Source: Candidatus Equibacterium intestinale
GTDB lineage: Bacteria > Bacteroidota > Bacteroidia > Bacteroidales > UBA932
DNA length: 5,068 nt
Reading direction: 5' to 3'
NCBI GenBank assembly: GCA_018064305.1
Contig: JAGHVP010000046.1
Location: 1-5,068 of the forward strand
The notes under the pieces are model-generated. The model saw only the letters and a program-made list of their open reading frames with translations. It was not told the DNA's origin and made no database searches. Numbering within the stretch: the first letter of the stretch is position 1; each line of letters opens with the position of its first letter. Position numbers and translations under genes: made by a program. Positions 1-5,068 of this stretch are shown piece after piece.

Positions 1-115
1 GGCCCATCTTGAACTCACCGCCGAGGATAGTTTCTCCGGGAACCGGAATGCGGGCAGCCTTGATTACCATATCGGTGTTGCTGCTTCCGATTATAAGAAT
101 CTTCTTTTTCTGCAT
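1..115 (-). CDS. rbsK: Ribokinase-type PfkB sugar kinase, N-terminal part (gene runs off the left edge)
   Basis: This is the first 38 codons of a carbohydrate kinase that by family would transfer phosphate from ATP to ribose or a similar sugar in the cytoplasm. The visible protein starts MQKKKILIIGSSNTDMVIKA. It shows the first beta strand of the PfkB fold (residues 5-10), then GSSNTDM (10-16), where N13 and D15 match the positions that hold the sugar in ribokinases. PGETILGGEF (26-35) follows, matching the conserved stretch before the GGKGAN motif, which would lie outside the window. The ATG at 113-115 is preceded by AGGTACT, a weak Shine-Dalgarno-like AGG. The gene is divergent from a LacI-family regulator 160 bp away, which fits local sugar control. 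Ribokinase is the best call because of the GSSNTD...PGET pattern. Another PfkB sugar or nucleoside kinase remains possible because the substrate-deciding and catalytic C-terminal parts are missing. Confidence 0.85.
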   Translation of the reverse strand, partial: MQKKKILIIGSSNTDMVIKAARIPVPGETILGGEFKMG

Positions 116-152
116 AGTACCTATATATAAGTTGTAATTAACGATTTCTTTT

Positions 153-179
153 TGCGCTTATCGTTTGCGCTAATGCGCT
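153..179 (+). repeat. Three copies of TGCGCT in the divergent regulatory region
   Basis: TGCGCT occurs at 153-158, 166-171 and 174-179, each followed by TA or AA. The first two are 13 bp apart and sit in GCGC-N9-GCGC (154-170); the last two are 8 bp apart. The third copy overlaps the left arm of the palindrome at 173-190. The clustering next to a LacI-family gene suggests auxiliary operator half-sites. The surrounding intergenic DNA is otherwise A/T-rich, so these G/C islands stand out. Confidence 0.4.
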
Positions 180-190
180 AATTTACGCAT
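173..190. promoter_or_regulatory. Candidate LacI-family operator (imperfect palindrome)
   Basis: ATGCGCTAATTTACGCAT has perfect 5-bp outer arms (ATGCG/CGCAT) and a symmetric AATT centre; 14 of 18 positions are symmetric. An even-length pseudo-palindrome of this size, in the divergent region of a LacI-type gene, is what such dimers usually bind. Its central 8 bp coincide with the proposed -7 box of the ribokinase promoter. The site is part of a cluster with two further TGCGCT copies to its left. Confidence 0.45.
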
Positions 191-208
191 TTTTTTACTC
201 TGTACAAC
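178..208 (-). promoter_or_regulatory. Candidate promoter of the ribokinase gene
   Basis: Read on the minus strand, GTTG (205-208) is followed by exactly 19 bp and then TAAATTAG (178-185). This fits the Bacteroidota sigma-ABfr pattern TTTG-N19-TAnnTTTG with one mismatch in each box. Transcription would begin near position 171, giving a leader of about 55 nt before the ATG at 115. The -7 box lies in the middle of a palindrome (173-190), so a bound repressor would block it. The assignment rests on pattern matching only. Confidence 0.4.
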
Positions 209-227
209 AATTCAGCCCGTTTTTTAT

Positions 228-235
228 TAATTTTG
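228..235 (+). promoter_or_regulatory. Candidate -7 element for the LacI-family regulator
   Basis: TAATTTTG is a full match to the Bacteroidota -7 consensus TAnnTTTG. It sits about 40 bp before the ATG at 276, predicting a leader of roughly 35 nt. No TTTG lies at the expected distance upstream (CAAC occupies 205-208), so only one half of the promoter is supported. Confidence 0.4.
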
Positions 236-275
236 GCAGTGAAATCGGTAAAAAACAGTCCGTAATTCCACAAAA

Positions 276-1292
276 ATGGGCAAAGATACATTAGTAAGCA
301 TCGCAGAAAAGGCTGGCTGTTCAGTTTCCACTGTGTCACGCGTTCTCAGCGGCAGCGCAAGCAAGTACAGAATCAGCCAGAAGACCATCGACAGGGTCCT
401 GAAAGAGGCAGAGAAGGCCGACTACACGCCAAGTCTCCTCGCCAAAGGATTGCGCACACAGAAGACCGACACAATCGGCCTGGTGCTTCCCAGCATCGAA
501 AACACATTCTTCGCCCATATCGCAAGCGTACTGGTGCGTGAGGCCAAGAACTGCAACTATCAGATAATACTGGCCGACACGCAGGAGAATGAAGAGAATG
601 AGGTCCGCAACATCTCTACGCTCCTTGCCAGGAATGTAGACGGACTGGTGGTGATACCCTGCGGGTCTTCACCTGAAAAATACAATAAAATCCTCAAGAA
701 AGGTGTGCCCATCGTGCTGATGGACAGATGTTTCCTTGGGCTGGACAGCATATCTAACGTAAGCACCGACAACTACTCCGGTGCCAGGCTGGCCACAGAA
801 CACCTCATCTCGAAAGGGCATCGGAATATCGTCTTCATCCAGGGAACCCCTTTCCTGTATCCTTCCAAAAGCAGGGCCGACGGCTATCGTGACACCATGA
901 AGGAACATGGTCTGGAGCAGTTCATCTCCGTGTCCGGCGACGACTTCTCTGTCCAGAACGGCTACATAGAAGCCAAGCTCCTTCTTTCACGCAAGGTACG
1001 CCCCACTGCAATATTCGCCGGAAGCAACCAGATCACCCTCGGCTGCATAAAGGCAATCAAGGAAGCAGGGCTGAAAGTGCCCGAAGACATCTCTCTGATA
1101 GCTTTTGACGACAACATCCTGTTCGACTATCTGGAACCGGGCATCACCTGCATAGCCCAGCCTATTGAGGAGATGAGCCTGCTGGCCCTCAAGATACTCA
1201 TCGACCAGATCGAATCCGACTCCGCTCCGGTCAGTGTACTCATACCACCCAGGATAGTTGCACGCAATTCAATCAAGAAACTTCAGGAATAA
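276..1292 (+). CDS. LacI/GalR-family transcriptional repressor, probably ribose or pentose responsive
   Basis: This is a cytoplasmic DNA-binding repressor of 338 residues, the normal length for the family. The helix-turn-helix is at about residues 5-25 (VSIAEKAGCSVSTVSRVLSG), followed by the hinge helix (TPSLLAKGLR, 51-60) that fits into the operator minor groove. A periplasmic-binding-protein-like effector domain fills residues 66-330. Its pocket positions resemble those of ribose-binding protein: N76, F78 and F79; D150 and R151; R200; N251; D278; Q295. The kinase divergent from it supports a sugar-catabolic role, so I infer that it represses the kinase and perhaps itself until a pentose binds. 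The ATG at 276 is chosen because the helix-turn-helix begins right after it. It has no Shine-Dalgarno sequence, only the A-rich leader CCACAAAA, as is usual in Bacteroidota. Family assignment is near certain; the ligand is an inference, since several of these residues recur in other LacI members. Confidence 0.93.
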   Translation: MGKDTLVSIAEKAGCSVSTVSRVLSGSASKYRISQKTIDRVLKEAEKADYTPSLLAKGLRTQKTDTIGLVLPSIENTFFAHIASVLVREAKNCNYQIILADTQENEENEVRNISTLLARNVDGLVVIPCGSSPEKYNKILKKGVPIVLMDRCFLGLDSISNVSTDNYSGARLATEHLISKGHRNIVFIQGTPFLYPSKSRADGYRDTMKEHGLEQFISVSGDDFSVQNGYIEAKLLLSRKVRPTAIFAGSNQITLGCIKAIKEAGLKVPEDISLIAFDDNILFDYLEPGITCIAQPIEEMSLLALKILIDQIESDSAPVSVLIPPRIVARNSIKKLQE

Positions 1293-1295
1293 TGG

Positions 1296-1445
1296 CTAAT
1301 CTCTTTGATTTACTCCGATTCTGTCAATGAAGCGGAGTTTCGCCTCCTCCGGCTTGTCATATGCATTACAGGATTTGAGATATTCATTCAACTCATAGAA
1401 ATCCTCTCCCCAAAGGTTTGAACTGAACCGCTGGAGCTTTTCCAT
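1296..1445 (-). CDS. Small hypothetical protein (49 aa) or 3' remnant of a longer gene
   Basis: I do not recognise this frame. From the ATG at 1443-1445 it encodes 49 residues beginning MEKLQRFSSNLWGEDFYELN and ending in a TAG 3 bp from the end of the convergent LacI gene. The protein is charged and probably soluble, with aromatic residues (W12, F16, Y17, Y22), no signal peptide and no membrane segment. The same frame stays open upstream to a TAA at 1533-1535. Those 29 extra codons read plausibly as protein (for example YDLIAIISRSTDPLPYISVM) but contain no ATG, GTG or TTG. It may therefore be a small gene, a gene with an unusual start, or the tail of a decayed gene. A one-mismatch -7 box, CATATTTG, lies at 1510-1517 on the same strand. 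It could be either an independent unit or a read-through part of the tyrS operon. Confidence 0.4.
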   Translation of the reverse strand: MEKLQRFSSNLWGEDFYELNEYLKSCNAYDKPEEAKLRFIDRIGVNQRD

Positions 1446-1525
1446 TACTGAAATATATGGCAGAGGATCTGTAGACCTGGAAATTATTGCGATTAAATCA
1501 TATCTTTTGCAAATATGGTAAATTT

Positions 1526-1548
1526 TCTGCGATTAAGAGAGGCGCAGA
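1526..1548 (-). terminator. Weak stem-loop downstream of the permease gene
   Basis: TCTGCG and CGCAGA form a 6-bp stem around an 11-nt loop, starting 20 nt past the permease stop codon. On the minus strand it is followed by AAAATTT rather than a clean run of T, so it is a poor intrinsic terminator. It is still the best hairpin for the 3' end of the tyrS-rbfA-permease transcript. Confidence 0.25.
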
Positions 1549-1568
1549 GTAAAATATTTACGAATAAT

Positions 1569-2789
1569 CTATCTGCCTATGCGGACAGCTTTCACGCAGT
1601 GGCTCATGAGATAGCCTATGGCAGCCACCGACACAAAGATTATCAGGATATCCAGCGGCTGTATGCATACAGGATAAGCCGTTACTATGAAATTGCCGGG
1701 CATCTTCACTATGCCAAGCTTCTGCTGGGCCAGGCACACCGCCACTCCCAGCACAATCCCCACAAGGGCGCCCAGCAGCGATATCATCCACCCTTCTGTA
1801 GTGAAGATGCGGTTTATCATGCGCGTGTCGGCACCCATCGAGCGCAGCACCTCGATATCCTCCTTCTTTTCTATGATCAGCATTGAAAGCGAGCCGAAGA
1901 TGTTGCATGAGATGATGAGCACCACAAAAATCAGAATCAGGTACACAGCCAGCTTCTCGTAGGTCATCATCTTGTAGAGGCTCTCGTTCTGCTGGTATTT
2001 GTTCTTTATGGTGAATCCTTCGCCGAACAGGTCTGCCAGCTCTTTCTGCAGTTTCGGTGTTACGCTGCCCGCAGCAGTGAGATATTCAGGCGCCACATTC
2101 ACCTCTATCGAGCTCACTTCCGCATCATATTCAAGCAGCGAGCGCAGCGCAGCGATAGGCATGAACACAAACTGCTTGTCGAAGCTCTGGTCCAGCGAAA
2201 CTGTGCCGGCGGGGAAAAGCTTCACCTTTTTCAAGGAAGATGTGGGGTCCAGCACCGAAACTTTTGCAGTGCGGGAGGGGAAATACACCTCCAGCGACGT
2301 AAGGAAGCTGGAGTTCACCCCAAGCTCGCGCACCAGCCCGGCGCCCAGCACCATCTGGTCTACATCACCGTAATGAAGGTCGAAGGTGCCGCTTACCAGG
2401 TATTCCTCAAGCCCTGTGGTGCCGCTGTACGAATCATTCACACCGCGCGCCGTGGCAATGGAATTCTTGTAACCATATTTTATGAATACAGTCTCCTGAA
2501 GCACCTCCTCTACAGAGACCACGGCAGGATTGCCGCGCAGAGCCTCCATCTTATCCCCGTCGGGGCTGAACACCTTCGCTTCCGAAGCAGATATCACCAC
2601 ATCGGGAGTATAGCTCTCATAAAGCGATTTGAGCAGGTTGTCGAAGCCGTTGTAAATCGACAGGATGATAACCAGAGCGGCGCAGCCCACCGCAATGCCG
2701 GCCGCCGCGATAATTGATATGATGTTTATCACATTATGCGACTTCTTGGCAAAGAGATACCTGCGCGCTATGAAGAATCTGGGGTTCAC
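1569..2789 (-). CDS. ABC transporter permease, FtsX family, LolC/LolE-type lipoprotein-releasing subunit
   Basis: This inner-membrane permease should work with a LolD-type ATPase to extract lipoproteins for transfer to the outer membrane. From the chosen start it has 406 residues, normal for LolC/LolE. The cytoplasmic N-terminus RFFIARRYLFAKKSHN (4-19) is the family signature, followed by transmembrane helix 1 (about 22-46) and a large periplasmic domain (about 47-278). Three more helices follow (281-305, 336-356, 379-396). The cytoplasmic loop KKEDIEVLRSMGAD (308-321) with downstream EGW (332-334) is the FtsX coupling region that contacts the ATPase. The start is placed at GTG 2787-2789, one base after the rbfA stop. 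A longer frame to an ATG at 2913-2915 would add 42 unrelated residues lying wholly over rbfA. The tight junction suggests translational coupling. No ATPase gene is visible nearby, so LolD must lie elsewhere. LolC cannot be told from LolE here. Confidence 0.92.
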   Translation of the reverse strand: MNPRFFIARRYLFAKKSHNVINIISIIAAAGIAVGCAALVIILSIYNGFDNLLKSLYESYTPDVVISASEAKVFSPDGDKMEALRGNPAVVSVEEVLQETVFIKYGYKNSIATARGVNDSYSGTTGLEEYLVSGTFDLHYGDVDQMVLGAGLVRELGVNSSFLTSLEVYFPSRTAKVSVLDPTSSLKKVKLFPAGTVSLDQSFDKQFVFMPIAALRSLLEYDAEVSSIEVNVAPEYLTAAGSVTPKLQKELADLFGEGFTIKNKYQQNESLYKMMTYEKLAVYLILIFVVLIISCNIFGSLSMLIIEKKEDIEVLRSMGADTRMINRIFTTEGWMISLLGALVGIVLGVAVCLAQQKLGIVKMPGNFIVTAYPVCIQPLDILIIFVSVAAIGYLMSHCVKAVRIGR

Positions 2790-2790
2790 T

Positions 2791-3135
2791 CTATTTCTTG
2801 AGCAGTTCCTCAATATGCTCGACATAGTCGAGACTGTCGTCAAGATAAAACGCCAGCTCGGGGACAATCCTGAACTGCTTGCCCACACGGCGGCCGAGCT
2901 CGCCGCGCAGTGCACGGCTGCTCTCGTTGATTATCTCCATCACCCTTGCACTCTTGTCGGAAGGGAAGATGCTGACATAAATCTTGGCGATGGACAAATC
3001 GGGGGTGATCTTCACGCCGCTTACTGAAACCAGCGCGCCGTCGAAGGCAGCCATCCCCCTGCCCCTTATGATCTCGGCCATGTCGCGCTTGATCTGAGAG
3101 GCAATCTTAAGCTGTCTGGTGCTTTCTCCTTCCAT
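2791..3135 (-). CDS. rbfA: Ribosome-binding factor A (30S maturation)
   Basis: RbfA is a small cytoplasmic KH-fold protein that binds the 30S subunit during late 16S rRNA processing and helps it mature, notably in the cold. The 114-residue length is typical. Family signatures are visible in order: STRQLKIASQIKRDMAEIIRG (5-25), the start of helix 1; the strand segment VSVSGVKITPDLSIAKIYVS (36-55), with its PDLS-AKIYVS core; SRALRGELGRRVG (73-85), the KH-type helical part; and the closing FRIVPELAFYLDDSLDYVEHI (88-108), with the conserved VPEL-F-DDS pattern. The ATG at 3133-3135 follows the tyrS stop by 9 bp and has no clear Shine-Dalgarno sequence. It is the middle gene of a minus-strand operon, 1 bp ahead of the permease. 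Its only unusual point is the intimate junction with a membrane-protein gene. Confidence 0.95.
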   Translation of the reverse strand: MEGESTRQLKIASQIKRDMAEIIRGRGMAAFDGALVSVSGVKITPDLSIAKIYVSIFPSDKSARVMEIINESSRALRGELGRRVGKQFRIVPELAFYLDDSLDYVEHIEELLKK

Positions 3136-3144
3136 AGTGATGTA

Positions 3145-4434
3145 TTATTCGAATTTGATGATGAAATAGTTCTTCTTGCCTTTCTGCACAAGCAGATACT
3201 TGCCGTTGAGAAGCATGTCGGCGGTGATTGTCATCTCTGCATTCTCTACCTTCTCCTTGTTGATGCTGAGTCCGCCGCCCTGGATGAGCTTGCGGCACTC
3301 ACCCTTTGATGCAAACACTGTGGTGTCTACAGCCAGCAGGTCCAGGATGTTCTTGGGAAGGGCATCCTTGCCAAGGTTGAACTGAGGCACACCGTCAAAC
3401 ACTGAGAGGAATGTCTGCTCGTCGAGATTGTGCAGGATATCGGCGGTGTCCTTGCCGAAAAGCACCTTGGAAGCCTCCACAGCCTTGTTGTACTCTTCCT
3501 CGCCATGAATCATTATGGTAATCTCCCTTGCAAGGGCTTTCTGCAGAGGACGCTGCTCTGGAGCTGCCTCCTGCTCTGCCACAAGGGCGTCGATCTCTTC
3601 CTTTGAAAGCATTGTGAAGATCTTGATGTATTTCTTTGCATCCTCGTCGGTCACATTCAGCCAGAACTGGTAGAATGTGTAGGGAGATGTGTAGCGTGCA
3701 TCCAGCCAGATGTTGCCTTTCTCTGTCTTGCCGAACTTGCCGCCGTCGGCCTTTGTAATCAGAGGGCATGTGAGCGCGAAAGCCTCACCGCCAAGCTTGC
3801 GGCGGATAAGCTCTGTACCGGTGGTGATGTTGCCCCATTGGTCGCTGCCGCCCATCTGGAGCTTGCAGCCGTATTCCTGATAGAGGTGGAAGAAGTCGTA
3901 GCCCTGCACCAGCTGGTATGAAAACTCTGTGAACGACATACCCTCGCGGTCTTCGCCGCTCAGACGCTTCTTCGCTGAATCCTTGCTCATCATATAGTTG
4001 ACGGTGATATGCTTGCCCACGTCACGGATGAATGCCAGGAAAGAGAAATCCTTCATCCAGTCGTAGTTGTTCACAAGTATTGCTGCGTTGGGTGCGTCAC
4101 TGTCAAAGTCAAGGAACTTGGAGAGCTGTGCCTTGATGCATGTGAGGTTGTGCTGGAGTGTAGCCTCGTCAAGAAGGTTGCGCTCCTTTGATTTCATCGA
4201 GGGGTCGCCTATCATACCTGTAGCGCCGCCAACCAGTGCTATGGGGCGGTGTCCGCAGTTCTGGAGATGCTTGAGCAGCATGATTCCGACAAGGTGACCT
4301 ATATGCAGTGAGTCTGCGGTGGGGTCGATACCCACGTATGCAGACACCATCTCTTTGTTCAACAGTTCTTCTGTTCCGGGCATGATGTCGTGGATCATAC
4401 CTCTCCACTCAACTTCTTTTACAAAATTTTTCAT
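3145..4434 (-). CDS. tyrS: Tyrosyl-tRNA synthetase
   Basis: This enzyme charges tRNA-Tyr with tyrosine using ATP in the cytoplasm. The 429-residue protein is a complete class I enzyme. The Rossmann catalytic domain holds YVGIDPTADSLHIGHLVG (33-50), with a literal HIGH motif at 44-47. Tyrosine-pocket residues include Y33, D37, Y173, Q177 and D180 in FSYQLVQGYD. GGSDQWGN is at 195-202, and the KMSKS-equivalent KFGKT is at 233-237. An anticodon-binding helical region follows, then a C-terminal S4 RNA-binding domain (about 365-429, with ECRKLIQGGGLSINKEKV). KFGKT is the usual KMSKS form of this bacterial TyrRS type. The ATG at 4432-4434 suits the family N-terminus. It leads the tyrS-rbfA-permease operon. 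The leader of about 45 nt is too short for a tyrosine T-box, so no such control is expected. Confidence 0.97.
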   Translation of the reverse strand: MKNFVKEVEWRGMIHDIMPGTEELLNKEMVSAYVGIDPTADSLHIGHLVGIMLLKHLQNCGHRPIALVGGATGMIGDPSMKSKERNLLDEATLQHNLTCIKAQLSKFLDFDSDAPNAAILVNNYDWMKDFSFLAFIRDVGKHITVNYMMSKDSAKKRLSGEDREGMSFTEFSYQLVQGYDFFHLYQEYGCKLQMGGSDQWGNITTGTELIRRKLGGEAFALTCPLITKADGGKFGKTEKGNIWLDARYTSPYTFYQFWLNVTDEDAKKYIKIFTMLSKEEIDALVAEQEAAPEQRPLQKALAREITIMIHGEEEYNKAVEASKVLFGKDTADILHNLDEQTFLSVFDGVPQFNLGKDALPKNILDLLAVDTTVFASKGECRKLIQGGGLSINKEKVENAEMTITADMLLNGKYLLVQKGKKNYFIIKFE

Positions 4435-4461
4435 ATCTATTTGTTTATTATTCGTATTGGG

Positions 4462-4475
4462 ACTGCCTGCGCAGT
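4462..4475. other. Short hairpin at the predicted 5' end of the tyrS mRNA
   Basis: ACTGCCTGCGCAGT forms a 5-bp stem (ACTGC/GCAGT) with a 4-nt loop. It begins within about 2 nt of the predicted tyrS transcription start, so the mRNA could open with a stem-loop. It is the only G/C-rich patch in this A/T-rich 100-bp intergenic region. It could equally be a small operator; its function is unknown. Confidence 0.35.
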
Positions 4476-4483
4476 ATAATCAG

Positions 4484-4514
4484 CAAATTTATTGTAATTT
4501 TCCTCAATATGAAA
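4484..4514 (-). promoter_or_regulatory. Candidate promoter of the tyrS-rbfA-permease operon
   Basis: On the minus strand, TTTC (4511-4514) is followed by exactly 19 bp and then TAAATTTG (4484-4491). The second box matches the Bacteroidota TAnnTTTG element fully and the first matches TTTG at 3 of 4 positions. Predicted transcription starts near 4477, leaving about 43 nt before the tyrS ATG. This is the best promoter match in the window. Confidence 0.6.
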
Positions 4515-4534
4515 ATTATCGTTATTTTAGTACA

Positions 4535-5068
4535 ATGAAAACATCTCTCCGTATATACTGTATCCTGGCAATGGTAATATGTCTCTGCTCATGCGGCAGG
4601 GAATCCATCAGCACCGATGTGCTTGTTGTGGGCGGCGGCACTGCCGGAAGCATTGCTGCGGTACAGTCTGCAAGGGCCGGGGCATCCACCGTCCTGGTCG
4701 AGGCCGGCGGAGCGCTTGGCGGCACCACAACCACCGGCGGAGTATCGTTCCCCGGGCTGTTCCATGCATGGGGCAGGCAGGTGATTGGCGGCATAGGCTG
4801 GGAGCTGGTATCGGCTGCCGTTGAGATGGACGGTGGAGAAATGCCAGATTTCACTGTTCCTTTCGGCACCGACCATCCGCGCCATCAGATACATATCAAT
4901 CCTAACATATACTCGATGCTGGCCGAAGAAGCGTGTCTGGATGCAGGTGTGGAGATACGGTATTACGAATTCCCAACTGCCGTAAGGCGAGTCCGCGGCG
5001 GATGGGCCGTGGACCTGTGCGGCAAGGGTGGCACGGACGTCTGTATCCGCTGCAGGCAGCTGGTAGAC
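4535..5068 (+). CDS. Lipoprotein-signal FAD-dependent oxidoreductase, N-terminal part (runs off the right edge)
   Basis: The first 178 codons are present and the frame is still open at the window end. Residues 1-20 form a lipoprotein signal: basic start (K2, R6), hydrophobic core (about 7-17) and a lipobox ending LCSC at C20. The mature protein would be lipid-anchored after export. A dinucleotide-binding Rossmann motif follows: VLVVGGGTAGSIAA (29-42), with the GxGxxG-type turn at 33-38 and acidic E56 ending strand 2 (VLVEAG, 53-58). GGALGGTTTTGGV (58-70) then matches the FAD-contacting glycine stretch of the FAD_oxidored (PF12831) group. HINPNIYSMLAEEACLDAGVEI (120-141) fits the helix before the next FAD-domain strand. 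The substrate cannot be told from this part. The ATG is chosen because the signal peptide starts there; it has no Shine-Dalgarno sequence. It is divergent from tyrS, sharing a 100-bp intergenic region, and appears functionally unrelated to it. Confidence 0.85.
   Translation, partial: MKTSLRIYCILAMVICLCSCGRESISTDVLVVGGGTAGSIAAVQSARAGASTVLVEAGGALGGTTTTGGVSFPGLFHAWGRQVIGGIGWELVSAAVEMDGGEMPDFTVPFGTDHPRHQIHINPNIYSMLAEEACLDAGVEIRYYEFPTAVRRVRGGWAVDLCGKGGTDVCIRCRQLVD

Noticed and set aside
1292..1330. ATG overlapping the LacI-gene stop (TAATG), suggesting a coupled downstream gene
   Set aside because: The frame closes after 12 codons with TGA, and the minus-strand frame covers the same bases.
1312..1338. 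ACTCCG...CGGAGT stem as a terminator for the LacI gene
   Set aside because: Only 6 bp around a 15-nt loop, followed by TTTCGCC rather than a T-run, and it lies inside the small minus-strand frame. Too weak to list as a feature.
1515..1886. Plus-strand open frame of 123 codons over the permease 3' end
   Set aside because: It lies antisense to the permease, whose transmembrane and FtsX motifs are clear. Its own product is rich in H, Y and Q with no recognisable domain, as expected of a shadow frame.
3395..3769. Minus-strand open frame of 124 codons inside tyrS
   Set aside because: It shares the strand with tyrS in another frame. Its arginine- and glycine-rich product has no family features, and tyrS is intact across it.
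4495..4530. Plus-strand -7 boxes for the FAD gene (TAATTTTC at 4495, TATTTTAG at 4523)
   Set aside because: Each has one mismatch, no TTTG lies at the right distance for the first, and the second would make the transcript nearly leaderless. The promoter of this gene is not resolved.
4435..4534. Tyrosine T-box or other riboswitch ahead of tyrS
   Set aside because: The whole intergenic region is 100 bp and the predicted leader about 43 nt, with no T-box sequence, specifier stem or terminator/antiterminator pair.
4522..4869. Minus-strand open frame over the start of the FAD oxidoreductase
   Set aside because: The product is low-complexity (P, S, T, A) antisense of glycine-rich codons. The plus-strand frame carries a lipobox and an FAD-binding motif.
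1..5068. CRISPR arrays, tRNA or rRNA genes, insertion sequences, attachment sites, toxin-antitoxin or defence genes
   Set aside because: I saw no regularly spaced repeats, no tRNA-like cloverleaf, no transposase or integrase motifs and no terminal inverted repeats. All large frames belong to housekeeping or metabolic families.

Overview
The window looks like a chromosomal housekeeping segment from a Bacteroidota bacterium, most likely of the order Bacteroidales. Three things point there: start codons generally lack Shine-Dalgarno sequences and have A/T-rich leaders, promoter-like sites fit the Bacteroidota pattern (TTTG, about 19 bp, TAnnTTTG), and the LolC/E-type permease and RbfA read like Bacteroidales versions. 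I cannot assign a genus. Nothing here is clearly mobile, phage-derived, CRISPR-related or horizontally acquired.

Layout. Positions 1-115 (minus) hold the first 38 codons of a ribokinase-type PfkB sugar kinase, cut by the window edge. A 160-bp divergent control region (116-275) carries repeated TGCGCT elements and an 18-bp imperfect palindrome lying on the kinase's probable promoter. Positions 276-1292 (plus) encode a LacI-family repressor whose effector pocket resembles that of ribose-binding proteins. Convergent with it, ending 3 bp away, is a short unrecognised minus-strand reading frame (1296-1445, open back to 1532). Next comes a compact minus-strand operon, read tyrS (4434-3145), rbfA (3135-2791), then an FtsX/LolC-LolE-type permease (2789-1569). 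It has 9-bp and 1-bp junctions and a good candidate promoter at 4484-4514. Divergent from tyrS, a lipoprotein-signal FAD-dependent oxidoreductase starts at 4535 and runs off the window end.

How the genes work together. The left pair looks like a local sugar-responsive unit: the LacI protein probably represses the divergent kinase and perhaps itself, with ribose or a related pentose as the candidate inducer. The central operon joins translation (Tyr-tRNA charging, 30S maturation) to envelope biogenesis (an outer-membrane lipoprotein export permease). The FAD protein begins a separate plus-strand unit and is probably exported.

The main annotation corrections are the permease start (GTG at 2789, not the longer ATG frame at 2915 that runs into rbfA) and the two edge-truncated genes. 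I found no convincing new biological system. The most testable points are the operator/promoter overlap, the unassigned small frame, the hairpin at the tyrS mRNA 5' end, and the lipidated FAD enzyme.
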